Shown here: piece after piece, positions 24,385 to 33,488 of the stretch
Position numbering within the stretch: the stretch's first letter is position 1
Layout of the letters: every line of letters starts with the position of its first letter
Source of the DNA: DATFTE01 sp963802575
GTDB lineage: Bacteria; Acidobacteriota; Terriglobia; Terriglobales; Acidobacteriaceae
DNA length: 64,000 nucleotides
Direction: 5' to 3'
Assembly: GCA_963802575.1 (NCBI GenBank)
Contig: CAWDJF010000007.1
Coordinates: forward strand, 248,001 to 312,000
The notes under the pieces: generated by a model
The model's database searches: none
The model's input: the letters and a program-made list of their open reading frames with translations, nothing else
What the model was told of the DNA's origin: nothing
Translations under genes and position numbers: made by a program

Positions 24385-26238
24385 GTGTACATTCTGGGAA
24401 TTTCCTGCTATTACCACGATGCGGCGGCCGTACTGCTGCATGACGGACAATTGGTCGCTGCTGCCGAAGAAGAGCGCTTTACGCGCAAAAAGCACGACTA
24501 CGACTTCCCCAAGAACGCCATCCAGTATTGCCTGGAGACGGCGGGCATTACGGGGAAAGATCTCGATTACGTCGTGTTCTTCGAGAAACCCTTCCGCAAG
24601 CTGGACCGCATTCTGGCCACGGTGCTGCAGACCTATCCGAAGTCGTGGAAGGTATTCCGCGAGTCGATGATCACGTGGGTTCTCGACAAGCTCTGGGTCG
24701 CCAGCACCTTGCAGGCGGAAATCGGCATCCCCAAAGAGCGCGTGCTGTTCTCAGAACACCACTTGTCGCACGCAGCCAGCACCTTTCTGTGCTCGCCTTT
24801 CGACGAGGCCGCGATTCTGACGGTCGACGGCGTCGGCGAGTGGGTGACTGGGACTTACGGCGTCGGCAAGGGCAGCGACATCAAGATTCTCAAGCAGATG
24901 GAGTTCCCGCATTCGTTGGGACTGCTTTACAGCGCATTCACGGCCTTCCTCGGCTTCGAAGTGAACGAAGGCGAGTACAAGGTTATGGGCATGGCTCCGT
25001 ATGGCAAGCCCATTTATGTCGATAAAGTGTGGAAGGTCATCCATCAGAATGCCGATGGCTCGTTCCAGCTCGACATGAGCTATTTCAGCTTCCAACACTC
25101 GACTTCGAAAACTTACAACGACAAGTTTGCCCAGCTGTTCGGGACACCGCGTCCGACCAAGCTGCAGTTCTTCACCGAATCGACTGGGTTCCCGAAGTAT
25201 TTCGGAGATCCGCCGGGAAATTATCTTGAGCTGTGCAAGCTGAACCAGCATTACGCCGACATCGCGGCCAGCATCCAGAAAGTGACCGAAGAAGTGCTGG
25301 TGGGGATGGCCAAGAGTCTTCACCAAGTCACTGGGATGAAGAACCTGTGCATCGCGGGTGGCGTGGGACTGAACAGCGTGGCCAACACGCGGATTCTGCA
25401 TGAGACTCCGTTCGAGCGACTCTATATTCAACCGGCCGCCGGCGACGGCGGCGGCGCGCTGGGCGCGGCGCTGTGGGCGTACAACACGCTCCTCGGCAAG
25501 CCACGCAGCTTCGTCATGAATCATGCCTATTGGGGCAAGGAGTTCACCGAAGGACAGATCGCCGACTTCCTGAAATCCAACAACATTCCCTATCGCCAGG
25601 CGAAGAATGAAGACGAACTGCTTGATCGCACGGTCGAGCGTCTGACCAATGCAAAAGTGATTGGTTGGTATCAGGGACGCTTCGAGTGGGGTCCGCGAGC
25701 TTTAGGCAACCGCAGCATCATTGCCGATCCCCGCAATCACGAGATGAAGGAAATCGTGAATGCGAAGATCAAATTCCGCGAGCCGTACCGTCCGTTCGCT
25801 CCCTCGGTGCTGGCGGAATACGCTGATCGTTACTTTGAACTGCCCAACATGATGGATCACTATCCGGCGCGCTACATGCTTTACGTCGTGCCGGTGAAGG
25901 AAGAAGCGCAAGCGACGCTTCCCGCCATCACGCACGTCGATGGCACGGGACGTTTGCAGACAGTGTTCAAGGAACAGAGCCCGCGCTATTACGGCCTGAT
26001 CGAACGTTTCGGGCAAGCGACGGGCGTGCCTGTGATCCTGAATACGTCGTTCAACCTGCGCGGCGAACCCGTCGTGACCACGCCAGCCAACGCCTTCAGC
26101 ACCTATTCGAAGAGCGAAATGGACAGCCTGGTGATGGGCAGCTTCATCGTCGACAAAGAACCAGTGTCTCCGGCGCGTTCCACCGTAGCTGTGAGCAACG
26201 TGGTGGATGAGAACGCGGAAGCGCCGACCCGTTCCTGA
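24385..26238 (+). CDS. Carbamoyltransferase (NodU/CmcH/TobZ family)
   Basis: A 617-residue enzyme that uses carbamoyl phosphate and ATP to place a carbamoyl group on a hydroxyl. The N-terminal Kae1-like domain begins MYILGISCYYHDAAAVLL and contains the metal-binding SEHHLSHAAS, DGVGEWVTG and NEGEYKVMGMAPYG. IAGGVGLNSVAN and GDGGGALGAALW close the nucleotide site. The C-terminal YrdC-like part has WYQGRFEWGPRALGNRSI, FREPYRPFAPSVL and LNTSFNLRGEPVV. All family motifs are intact. The GTG start follows AAAGGA. In this locus the acceptor is probably a sugar of the exopolysaccharide. The DUF5989 gene ends about 80 bases upstream. Confidence 0.92.
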   Translation: MYILGISCYYHDAAAVLLHDGQLVAAAEEERFTRKKHDYDFPKNAIQYCLETAGITGKDLDYVVFFEKPFRKLDRILATVLQTYPKSWKVFRESMITWVLDKLWVASTLQAEIGIPKERVLFSEHHLSHAASTFLCSPFDEAAILTVDGVGEWVTGTYGVGKGSDIKILKQMEFPHSLGLLYSAFTAFLGFEVNEGEYKVMGMAPYGKPIYVDKVWKVIHQNADGSFQLDMSYFSFQHSTSKTYNDKFAQLFGTPRPTKLQFFTESTGFPKYFGDPPGNYLELCKLNQHYADIAASIQKVTEEVLVGMAKSLHQVTGMKNLCIAGGVGLNSVANTRILHETPFERLYIQPAAGDGGGALGAALWAYNTLLGKPRSFVMNHAYWGKEFTEGQIADFLKSNNIPYRQAKNEDELLDRTVERLTNAKVIGWYQGRFEWGPRALGNRSIIADPRNHEMKEIVNAKIKFREPYRPFAPSVLAEYADRYFELPNMMDHYPARYMLYVVPVKEEAQATLPAITHVDGTGRLQTVFKEQSPRYYGLIERFGQATGVPVILNTSFNLRGEPVVTTPANAFSTYSKSEMDSLVMGSFIVDKEPVSPARSTVAVSNVVDENAEAPTRS

Positions 26239-26349
26239 TTTCGAGGGAGCGGAAGTAGAAAACGAGCAATCGAGACGCGGTCCCTCTTTTCTGGGTCCGC
26301 GTTTCTTTAACCGGTGAACATCCCCCGAATCCTAGTCAGGGTGGAATCC

Positions 26350-28091
26350 ATGCTGATCCTGGGCCTTTCGTCGCTAGACCACGACATTGCTGCCGCCCTC
26401 TTGCGTGATGGAGAGGTGGTTGCCGCGATCGAGAACGATAAGCTGATTCGGTCGGGTATGCGCGGTTTGCCCCAGGAAGCCATCAAGTTCTGTCTCGATA
26501 AAGTTGGAGCGAACTGGAGCGATCTGGACTCGGTTGCAGTGGCCTCCGGGCCGGTAGAAGGCTTTTGGAGGCGTTCGTTACTGCGCGCGCGGCTGTCTCC
26601 TATCTCAGTGCGGGCCAGCGCCTACTACGAAGTGAACGAACTTGGGCGCCTGGCTCGGGAGTTGAATCACCGGCGAGTTCTCCGCCGCCTACACGGGGAC
26701 AAGGCGAAAGTCATTAACCTTGACCACCATGCCTGCCATGCTGCCGGCGCATTCTATCAATCCACCTATGACCGCGCACTGATTCTGACGCTCGACCACG
26801 AGGGTGATGGGACATCCGGTCTGGTCGCCATCGGCGAAGGCACCAAGATTCGTCCCCTGCGACGCATTGCCTTCCCGAACTCGCTGGCGTGGGTCTATTC
26901 GCAGGTAACGGAGCTTCTCGGTTTCGCTCCGCGGAAAGACGAGCACAAGACGCAATGGCTCAGCCTGGAAGGCGAGCCGCGTCTACAAAGATTTCTTCCT
27001 CAAGACTTCTGCGCCGCCCTGGATCCCCCATCCCCCATTTGAATGTCGCCTACTTCAACCGCGGACTGGTCGGACGTCTCGCCTTCTCCGATCGCTTCTA
27101 CTCAGAACTGGATATCCCCCGGCCCGTAAAACTCACGGACGAGCAGCGCCGGTCGCTCGCCGCCAGCGTGCAGCAGGCGTGTGCACAAGCGGTGATTGAC
27201 CTTCTCCAATATTTTCAAGAGCGGGAGAAGGTGGAGAGCGTTTGTCTAGGCGGCGGTCTGTTCCTGAACTCGCTGCTGGTGTCGGACGTGGAAAGAAAGT
27301 TTGGCCCCAACCAGATTTATGTGCCGCCAGCTCCGGGAAACGCAGGGTCGGCGGTCGGCGCCGCTTTGCTGCTCTGGCATGGAACAATGGCAAAGCCCCG
27401 GCGGGTGGCAAAGTTGGGAGGGCCGTATTGGGGTCCGTCGTTCAGCCGCACGGAAATCAAGGACACCCTCGACAATTCCAAGGCTCGCTACTCGCTGCAG
27501 ATCACCGAGGATCGCAAACTGGACATGGCGGTCCAGCTTCTGCACGCGGGAAAGATTGTGGGCTGGTACCAGGGAGCCACGGAGTTTGGGCCTCGCGCTC
27601 TCGGCAACCGCAGCGTGCTGGCTTCGCCATGGGCCGACTACGTCAAAGAAAATCTAAACGATTACATCAAGCACCGCGAGTGGTTCCGTCCTTTTGCGCT
27701 GGCTGTTCCCGAAGAAGATTGCGATCGCTGGTTTGAAGCTTCGCCTTCGTGCCACTACATGAACTCGCTGGCAACGGCAAAGCCAGGTCAAGACGGCGTG
27801 CCGGAGGGATTTCTGTTGCCGGGGAACCGCGTCCGTTTACACGTGGTAAGCCGGGATGCGAACCCTACGTTCTGGAAGCTTCTGAAGCGTTTCGGGGACT
27901 CAGCGCCGGCGCCGATTCTGGTGAATACTTCCTTCAATCTTTTCGGCGAGCCGCTGGTGGTGAAGCCCAGAGACGCGATGCGGAGCTACTTCTGCTCGGG
28001 AGTGGACGCTTTGATCATCGACAATTTTGTGTTGTCGAAGTCGGCGATCAATCATCTGGCGATGGCCACGCGAATCACCAACACGGCGTAG
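26350..28091 (+). pseudogene. Second carbamoyltransferase, frame broken twice within 30 bases
   Basis: A diverged paralog of the gene at 24385. ATG 26350 after AGGGTGG gives MLILGLSSLDHDIAAALL; a GTG at 26314 in frame adds non-family residues. The first part contains LDHHACHAAG, DHEGDGTSG and FAPRKDEHKTQWLSLEGEP. The frame as written stops at 27042, while the rest (HLNVAYFNRGL, LGGGLFLNSL, GNAGSAVGAAL, WYQGATEFGPRALGNRSV, REWFRPFALAV, VNTSFNLFGEPLV) continues in another frame to 28091. Removing one base near 26978 and one A at 27005 yields EPVYKDFFLKLLRRPGSPI across the break. With those two changes it is a full-length enzyme of about 580 residues. Real inactivation or sequence error are both possible. 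Confidence 0.8.
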
Positions 28092-28140
28092 CGTCGAAGG
28101 CGCCTGAACAGTTTGCGGAAAAAGCCGCTTTGTCCGCCCA

Positions 28141-28195
28141 GCCCCTGAAGGGGCGTCTGACCGTAACCGACGTACGGTGTGGCTGAAGCCACACC
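28141..28195. repeat. REP-like twin hairpins with TGAA loops
   Basis: Two perfect hairpins share the same TGAA tetraloop. GCCCC-TGAA-GGGGC spans 28141-28154 and GGTGTGGC-TGAA-GCCACACC spans 28176-28195. They are separated by 21 bases and lie between the convergent carbamoyltransferase and glycoside hydrolase genes. Paired small palindromes of this type between genes resemble bacterial REP elements. No second copy was noticed in the window. Confidence 0.5.
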
Positions 28196-28285
28196 CTGAT
28201 ACGCGGAACCAACCGGACGGACGGAGATGCCCGTTCTCCACGTGATTGCGAATCAAGCTCTCGTGACCGAGGGCTTTTTTCATGC

Positions 28286-28316
28286 AAAAAAGAAGGCCCC
28301 AGGGCTGGGGCCTTTT
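28286..28316. terminator. Bidirectional intrinsic terminator
   Basis: AAGGCCCC (28293-28300) pairs with GGGGCCTT (28307-28314) around AGGGCT. An A run (28286-28291) lies on the left and a T run (28313-28316) on the right, so it can end transcripts arriving from both the exopolysaccharide locus and the minus-strand glycoside hydrolase that stops at 28340. Confidence 0.75.
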
Positions 28317-28339
28317 CGGGAGGATCAACGCCAAGACTC

Positions 28340-29944
28340 TTATTGGTTCTCGAGGAAGATGGGCTTCGCTCCCACGGGAACGGTTCCGTTGGTGATGGGA
28401 AAATTCCCGCCCGCTACGTCGAGATAGTGCGAGTACTGGGTTCCGACGCTTTGGTTCGACGTGGTGCAGTTGCCGTTGGAACAGGTCTGCGACGTATCCC
28501 AGATGGCTTCGGCTGCGAACCCGCCGGACTTGGTGTAGTTGCAGGTCCAGATCGTGCCATTCTGCACACACTGGCCCGTGGGCGTGGTGCCGACAATCCA
28601 GCTCTCAACCTGCTGGTAAGCCGTGCCCGATTTGCTCATGCCGGTCGAGGCACTCCACAGTCCGTCACCACCGTTGTCCCAAGCGAACCAGTAGTACCGC
28701 ACCACTCCTTCACTCTCTTGCAATAAGTAGTGGCGCGAGAGGTATGCGGCGTGCAAATCGGGATCGGTGAAACCGTTTCCGGTCGTATCTCCCCAGCTTC
28801 CCTCGGTGCACCACATCGGCTTGCTGGTTTGGTTGTAGATTACCAGCTGCGCTTTCAGGTTCTCGACCAGCGGAACGATGTCCTCGGGCTGAGGCCATTT
28901 GCCGAAAGTTGTGCTCCAGTTGTATCCGTGGAAGCTAATGATGTCGGCATACTTGCCGCCACCCAGAGCAAGATATGGGCCCATCCAGTTGGCGACGCCG
29001 TTGATACCAGTCGAAGGTGATGGAGTGGTGACCAGCGCCGTCGGATCAATCGACTTGATGATTCCGTAGGCGTCCTGCGCCATGCGCAGCATCTGCGCGT
29101 TGTTGCCCTGCCAATAGCCAGGGACCGTCGGTTCGTTCCACATCTCCCAGTATTTAATCTGACCGGCGGCATGGGTAACGATCGCCGTCACGTAGTCCTT
29201 GAAATACTGGTCGGTCCCGGTGCCGTCGGAGTTCAGATCGCTCGGGGGCGCGCAGGATCCAATTGGGGCCCCGGAATTGCCGCAGACCAGGGTGGGATTG
29301 GAAGAGGCGAAGGTCGGAACCATCCCGAACGTATAGACCAGGTCGACATTGTTCGCCTGCGCTGTCGAAATCCAATTGTCTAACGTCGTGAAATCGTAGA
29401 CACCCGGGGCAGTGTTCATGAGGTCCCAGTACGTGCCGGTATCCCACAGGCGTAACCCAACTACCGGGACGGTCGGCATATCCACGCGACCGTGCGTGGT
29501 CATGGAAAAGAGGCTGGAGGGGACAGGGATTCCGGTCGCCTGATTGGTGACCGTGACATTAATTGTGGCGCTGATACCCCGGCTAGCTGTAATCACGGCG
29601 GTGCCGGAGGCAACCGCTGTCACCAGTCCCGCACTGCTCACCGTGGCTACTTTGGGGGCGGACGACGTCCACGTGATGTGGCTCGTCACAGTGTGCTTGT
29701 TATTGTCACTACCCATCCCAGTGGCCGTTAATTGCGAGGTGCTCCCGGCCTTCAACGAGAGGGTGGTGGGAGATACCTGCATCGACAGCAGGGTGTAGTG
29801 GCCTCCCGTCGGAGACACGGGCTTGGAAAAGAATTCAGGTGTGGGCGATTTGGTCTGGGCCGATCCTACGCCGGGCAAGGCGAAGATCGCGCAGACGCTG
29901 AGCGTCAATAGCAGCTTGAAAGCTGCTTTCCGTCTGGGGGTCAC
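28340..29944 (-). CDS. Secreted glycoside hydrolase-like protein with bacterial Ig-like (Big_2) domain
   Basis: A 534-residue protein. GTG start with AGGAGG seven bases upstream, then a signal peptide ending in GSAQ at about residue 30. Residues about 50-135 are a Big_2 domain (VSPTTLSLKAGSTSQLTATG, ITWTSSAPKVATVSSAGLVTA). The rest is a clan-A (beta/alpha)8-type hydrolase resembling GH39 and GH5 relatives: QIKYWEMWNEP holds the likely acid/base Glu, and WCTEGSWGD the likely nucleophile Glu. C-terminal sequence has paired Cys (CVQNGTIWTC, CSNGNC). The substrate is unknown. A close paralog without the Ig domain lies inverted at 32126-33466; divergent expression with the Asp-box gene at 30357 is suggested by layout. 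Confidence 0.75.
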   Translation of the reverse strand: MTPRRKAAFKLLLTLSVCAIFALPGVGSAQTKSPTPEFFSKPVSPTGGHYTLLSMQVSPTTLSLKAGSTSQLTATGMGSDNNKHTVTSHITWTSSAPKVATVSSAGLVTAVASGTAVITASRGISATINVTVTNQATGIPVPSSLFSMTTHGRVDMPTVPVVGLRLWDTGTYWDLMNTAPGVYDFTTLDNWISTAQANNVDLVYTFGMVPTFASSNPTLVCGNSGAPIGSCAPPSDLNSDGTGTDQYFKDYVTAIVTHAAGQIKYWEMWNEPTVPGYWQGNNAQMLRMAQDAYGIIKSIDPTALVTTPSPSTGINGVANWMGPYLALGGGKYADIISFHGYNWSTTFGKWPQPEDIVPLVENLKAQLVIYNQTSKPMWCTEGSWGDTTGNGFTDPDLHAAYLSRHYLLQESEGVVRYYWFAWDNGGDGLWSASTGMSKSGTAYQQVESWIVGTTPTGQCVQNGTIWTCNYTKSGGFAAEAIWDTSQTCSNGNCTTSNQSVGTQYSHYLDVAGGNFPITNGTVPVGAKPIFLENQ

Positions 29945-30356
29945 GGGCGTTCCTCCTCATGCGAACTGATGTGTCGATAAAGTGGGCGCTGAAGTGGAGA
30001 GTAAGCCGGTGGATGCCCGTAACCAAGGTCACGAAAGGAGTGCTGGTAACTTGCACCGGGCGGAGGGCCCGGCAGCGAAAGGACAAACGCCCGCTGTCTG
30101 TTGGTAACCTTGCCAGGCTATTCAGACGATCTCGCAGGTTATCTGGTGGCTATTTTCTGACGAATAGACCGGCTGCTAACGAGTCCGTGCGCAAGGTTAT
30201 TCACAATTGACATTGACGCTCGGACTGCGATAAAACTTCGGCTAAGCGTGGGGCATTGCGCGTCTTCCCTTATGCCCCATCGCCCAGGGTCCCGGCTTTC
30301 TCCCCCGAAAGCGTTTTGCGATTTCTGGTCTTACCCATCGCAGGACAGGAGTGTCT
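29945..30356. other. Divergent intergenic region between the glycoside hydrolase and Asp-box genes
   Basis: A gap of about 410 bases with no credible gene. It holds the ribosome sites of both flanking genes and a sigma70-like promoter for the plus-strand gene. At 30045-30052 there is a GGTGCAA half-site (minus strand), matching the operator-like palindrome described at 33503 and 36540. An 8-bp inverted repeat (30249-30256 with 30272-30279, TGGGGCAT/ATGCCCCA) lies in the leader of the plus-strand gene. Confidence 0.5.
30207..30234 (+). promoter_or_regulatory. Sigma70-like promoter of the first Asp-box gene
   Basis: A perfect -35 TTGACA (30207-30212) is followed after 16 bases by GATAAA (30229-30234). 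The leader to the ATG at 30357 would be about 115 bases, similar to the leaders predicted for the genes at 33683 and 36715. Confidence 0.5.
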
Positions 30357-31898
30357 ATGCGCCGCTCGACGGTTCTTCGCGCGCTCATGTTGTGCGCGCT
30401 TCTCATGTCGCTCAGTGCTCTACGCGTCTGGAGCTGGCGGCCTTTCGCCAATCCCGCTGCCGTCGAGAATGGAGAGGAAGATGCCCAACTGGCACCGCAG
30501 CGCATTGTTGCTCCACCCACAGGGTCGATGGATCTAGGCAGAGTCGCGGTCTTTGCGGGGAACGCGTACGCGGTGGGAAGTATCGTGACCACCACCAAGA
30601 CGCTGCCGGAGGCGGAGACCAACATCGTTATCAATCCTTCGAATTCCTTGAACCTGGCAGCCATCATCACGGACTTTTCATTGCGGCCCGGGAACAACTC
30701 CTCGAATGGTGCGAGCAAGTACGCGCTTTCAAGCGATGGCGGTGCAACCTGGTCGCAGGCGTTCGTTCCGGTATCTTCGAAATATCCCATTACCAGCGAC
30801 GGCATCAAGTGGCTGGTTGACCGCGACCCGGGGGTCGCGGTCGATCCGGCGGGCTACATTTATTTTTCGGGACTCTATCTGAAGCTGGCGACGGCACGGG
30901 CCCACGCGAACCCTTCGATCACGCGTGCGACCACTCCCGGTGGAGTTTATGTTTGCGCCGGGACTTTGCCAATCCCCAAGCTGACGTCCGCCAGTTGCCG
31001 TCCCATCGTGACCGACACCACGCAGAATCCGACGACTTCGGTCGACCGGGACTGGATCGCCACCGACAACAGCAGTTCGGCGTATTCCGGCAACGTCTAT
31101 GTGACTTGGACCTACTACACGGGATGTGCTGCAGGACAGTGCGCGACGAAATACATTGCCCTGTCGCGTTCTACGGATCACGGAGTGACCTGGTCGACAC
31201 CGATTCAGATCAATAGTGTGTCTCAGACGATCGTGGATTGGTCCATGGTCACGGTGGGCAGCGATGGCACGGTTTACGTTGCCTACGAAGACTACTTCAC
31301 GACGGGCGATCAACGGATGCACTACGTGGCCACATCTACGGATGGTGGAGTGACGTTTGGTACGCCGATCGCTATGACTCCTTTGTTCCCGCAGGTATCG
31401 TTCCTCTGTCCGTACCGCAAGAACAGCGCGCCCAACATCGTGGTGAGTTCCGTGGCCGGAGCGGAATACGTCTATGACGTTTACGCGGAGCAAAACGGCC
31501 AGGGTTCGAGCATCGCGATGGTGCGCTCGACTCAGCCGAAAGGCGCCGGGGGATTCACGAATCCCGTCATCATCAACGACTCGACCGCGGGCCAGCGCGA
31601 ATATGCGGCGGCAACCGTGGATGGCAACGGAATCCTGGACACCATCTGGCTCGACACCCGTAACTCGCCGCTAGACGATTCCCAATATGATGTCTACGGG
31701 ACGTACTCCGAAGATGGCGGCGTCACCTTCGCCCCCAACGCCCGCGTAACGCCTGCGCTCGTGAATGGCAACACCAGCTTTATCGGAGACTTTTTCGGCA
31801 TTACTGTCGAGCCCACCACCGGCATTGCCCATCCGGTCTGGTCAAATGGCGGACTCATCAAAGGGCAACTGCAGACCACCACCTTGACACCGCAATAG
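30357..31898 (+). CDS. Secreted Asp-box (BNR/sialidase-like) beta-propeller protein, copy 1
   Basis: A 513-residue protein. ATG 30357 has AGGA six bases upstream; a GTG two codons earlier is less well placed. A signal-anchor region (RALMLCALLMSLSALRVW) precedes WRPFANP and an ENGEEDAQLAPQR linker. Asp-box turns are repeated through the chain: SSDGGATWS, STDHGVTWS, STDGGVTFG and SEDGGVTFA, the signature of sialidase-like six-bladed propellers. YRKNSAPNIVVSS and GQREYAAATVDGNG are also shared with copy 2 at 36715. The catalytic Arg triad and Asp/Tyr/Glu set of true sialidases are not evident, so it may be a binding protein rather than an enzyme. Confidence 0.7.
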   Translation: MRRSTVLRALMLCALLMSLSALRVWSWRPFANPAAVENGEEDAQLAPQRIVAPPTGSMDLGRVAVFAGNAYAVGSIVTTTKTLPEAETNIVINPSNSLNLAAIITDFSLRPGNNSSNGASKYALSSDGGATWSQAFVPVSSKYPITSDGIKWLVDRDPGVAVDPAGYIYFSGLYLKLATARAHANPSITRATTPGGVYVCAGTLPIPKLTSASCRPIVTDTTQNPTTSVDRDWIATDNSSSAYSGNVYVTWTYYTGCAAGQCATKYIALSRSTDHGVTWSTPIQINSVSQTIVDWSMVTVGSDGTVYVAYEDYFTTGDQRMHYVATSTDGGVTFGTPIAMTPLFPQVSFLCPYRKNSAPNIVVSSVAGAEYVYDVYAEQNGQGSSIAMVRSTQPKGAGGFTNPVIINDSTAGQREYAAATVDGNGILDTIWLDTRNSPLDDSQYDVYGTYSEDGGVTFAPNARVTPALVNGNTSFIGDFFGITVEPTTGIAHPVWSNGGLIKGQLQTTTLTPQ

Positions 31899-31923
31899 CC
31901 GGCTTTCTGCCGGTAGCGATTGC

Positions 31924-31980
31924 GACGAGAGCCTTAGTAGTTTTCCACAACAGGGAAAGCGTTCGTCTAAGGCTTTCGTC
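31924..31980 (+). terminator. Large inverted repeat after the Asp-box gene
   Basis: GACGAGAGCCTTAG (31924-31937) pairs at 13 of 14 positions with 31967-31980 (CTAAGGCTTTCGTC), with an inner TTTCC/GGGAAA pairing, and is followed by TTATT. Position just past the stop at 31898 suits a terminator, although the T run is short. Confidence 0.45.
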
Positions 31981-32125
31981 TTATTGCCTAGACTCCCCAT
32001 CCCCGTTATCTTCGCTCCAAGTTCCTCCTCAAATAGCAGCAGCTTTTGTGCGGTCCGGTTCGCGTCCGCTGCGCTATTGGTGTGCTCTGATCAATGCTCT
32101 GGCCAATCTCACGCAGGAGTTTCAC

Positions 32126-33466
32126 TTGCATCTTCAAGGAAAAGCTCTCTCTCTGTGTGCGGCCGTGGCACTGTTGAGCGGTACGATCGCAATCTCCACG
32201 AATGCCCCTGCGCAAGAACAAGCGACTTCGTTTGATTCGCAGACGTCCTCACAAACCAGCGAACGACCGGGATATGTTCCCGTTCCAGCAACTCTTTTTT
32301 CCATGACCACGCACGGTCGCGTGGATTGGCCCTCCGTAACTGTAGCCGGCTTGCGTCTATGGGACACCGGCACCTATTGGCAGATGATGAACCCCAGCCA
32401 GGGCGTTTACGATTTCACGACGTTAGACAATTGGATTTCGACAGCGCAGGCGAACAAGGTCGATCTGATCTTCACGTTTGGCGAAGTTCCGGACTGGGCA
32501 TCCTCGAATCCCAGCCTGGTTTGTGGCCACTCAGGCGCCCCTGACGGCTCTTGTGCTCCTCCCAACGACGTTACTGCGACTGGCGGAGGAACCGATCAGC
32601 ACTTCAAGGACTTCGTCACGGCGATCGTGACCCACGTAGCCGGGCAGATCAAGTACTGGGAGATGTGGAACGAGCCCACCGTCCCCGGATACTGGCAAGG
32701 CAACAACGCACAGATGTTGCGCATGGCCATGGACGCTTACGGGATCATCAAGTCGATCAACCCGAATGCAGTGGTCACGACTCCGTCGCCTTCCACGGGC
32801 ATTAACGGAGTGGCCAACTGGATGGGACCTTACCTCGCACTGGGTGGCGGAAAGTATGCCGACATCATCAGCTTCCACGGATACAGCTGGAGCACGACGT
32901 GGGGAGTATGGCCGAAACCCGAAGACATCGTTCCGCTGGTGGACAATTTGAAAGCACAACTGGTCATCTACGGCCAGAACAACAAACCGCTGTGGTGCAC
33001 TGAGGGCAGCTGGGGAGACACCAGCGGAAATGGATTTACCGATCCCGACCTGCGTGCCGCTTTCCTGGCGCGTCACTACATTTTGCAGGAGAGCGAAGGA
33101 GTGGTGCGCTACTACTGGTTCGCCTGGGACAACAGCGACGATGGGCTTTGGAGCGCCTCCACGGGAATTGCCAAGGCCGGCACCGCGTATCAACAAGTAG
33201 AGAACTGGTTGGTGGGATTGACTCCGACGGGAAAGTGCGTGCAGAACGGGACCATCTGGACATGCAATTACACCAAGTCCGGCGGGTACCAGGCGGAGAC
33301 CATCTGGGATACATCGCAAAGCTGCTCGAACGGATCGTGCACAACGAAGTCGATGACGGTGGGCTCGCAATATATTCACTACAAAGACATCGCCGGCGGC
33401 ACCCACACCATTAGCAAGTCGTCGGTGCCCGTCGGATCAAAACCGATTCTCTTGCAGAACCAGTAG
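32126..33466 (+). CDS. Secreted glycoside hydrolase-like protein, paralog without the Ig domain
   Basis: A 446-residue protein. TTG 32126 has AGGAG six bases upstream and opens directly into a signal peptide (HLQGKALSLCAAVALLSGTIAI, ending near NAPAQ); an open frame upstream to a GTG at 32048 lacks a ribosome site. From LFSMTTHGRVD onward it is nearly the same as the minus-strand protein at 28340: WEMWNEP (acid/base), WCTEGSWGD (nucleophile), GVVRYYWFAWDN and CVQNGTIWTC are shared. The Big_2 domain is absent and replaced by a short Ser/Thr/Gln linker. The substrate is unknown. The strong similarity of two inverted copies suggests recent duplication or gene conversion. Confidence 0.75.
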   Translation: MHLQGKALSLCAAVALLSGTIAISTNAPAQEQATSFDSQTSSQTSERPGYVPVPATLFSMTTHGRVDWPSVTVAGLRLWDTGTYWQMMNPSQGVYDFTTLDNWISTAQANKVDLIFTFGEVPDWASSNPSLVCGHSGAPDGSCAPPNDVTATGGGTDQHFKDFVTAIVTHVAGQIKYWEMWNEPTVPGYWQGNNAQMLRMAMDAYGIIKSINPNAVVTTPSPSTGINGVANWMGPYLALGGGKYADIISFHGYSWSTTWGVWPKPEDIVPLVDNLKAQLVIYGQNNKPLWCTEGSWGDTSGNGFTDPDLRAAFLARHYILQESEGVVRYYWFAWDNSDDGLWSASTGIAKAGTAYQQVENWLVGLTPTGKCVQNGTIWTCNYTKSGGYQAETIWDTSQSCSNGSCTTKSMTVGSQYIHYKDIAGGTHTISKSSVPVGSKPILLQNQ

Positions 33467-33488
33467 ACGTTTGTCCGAGAAGCCGAAA

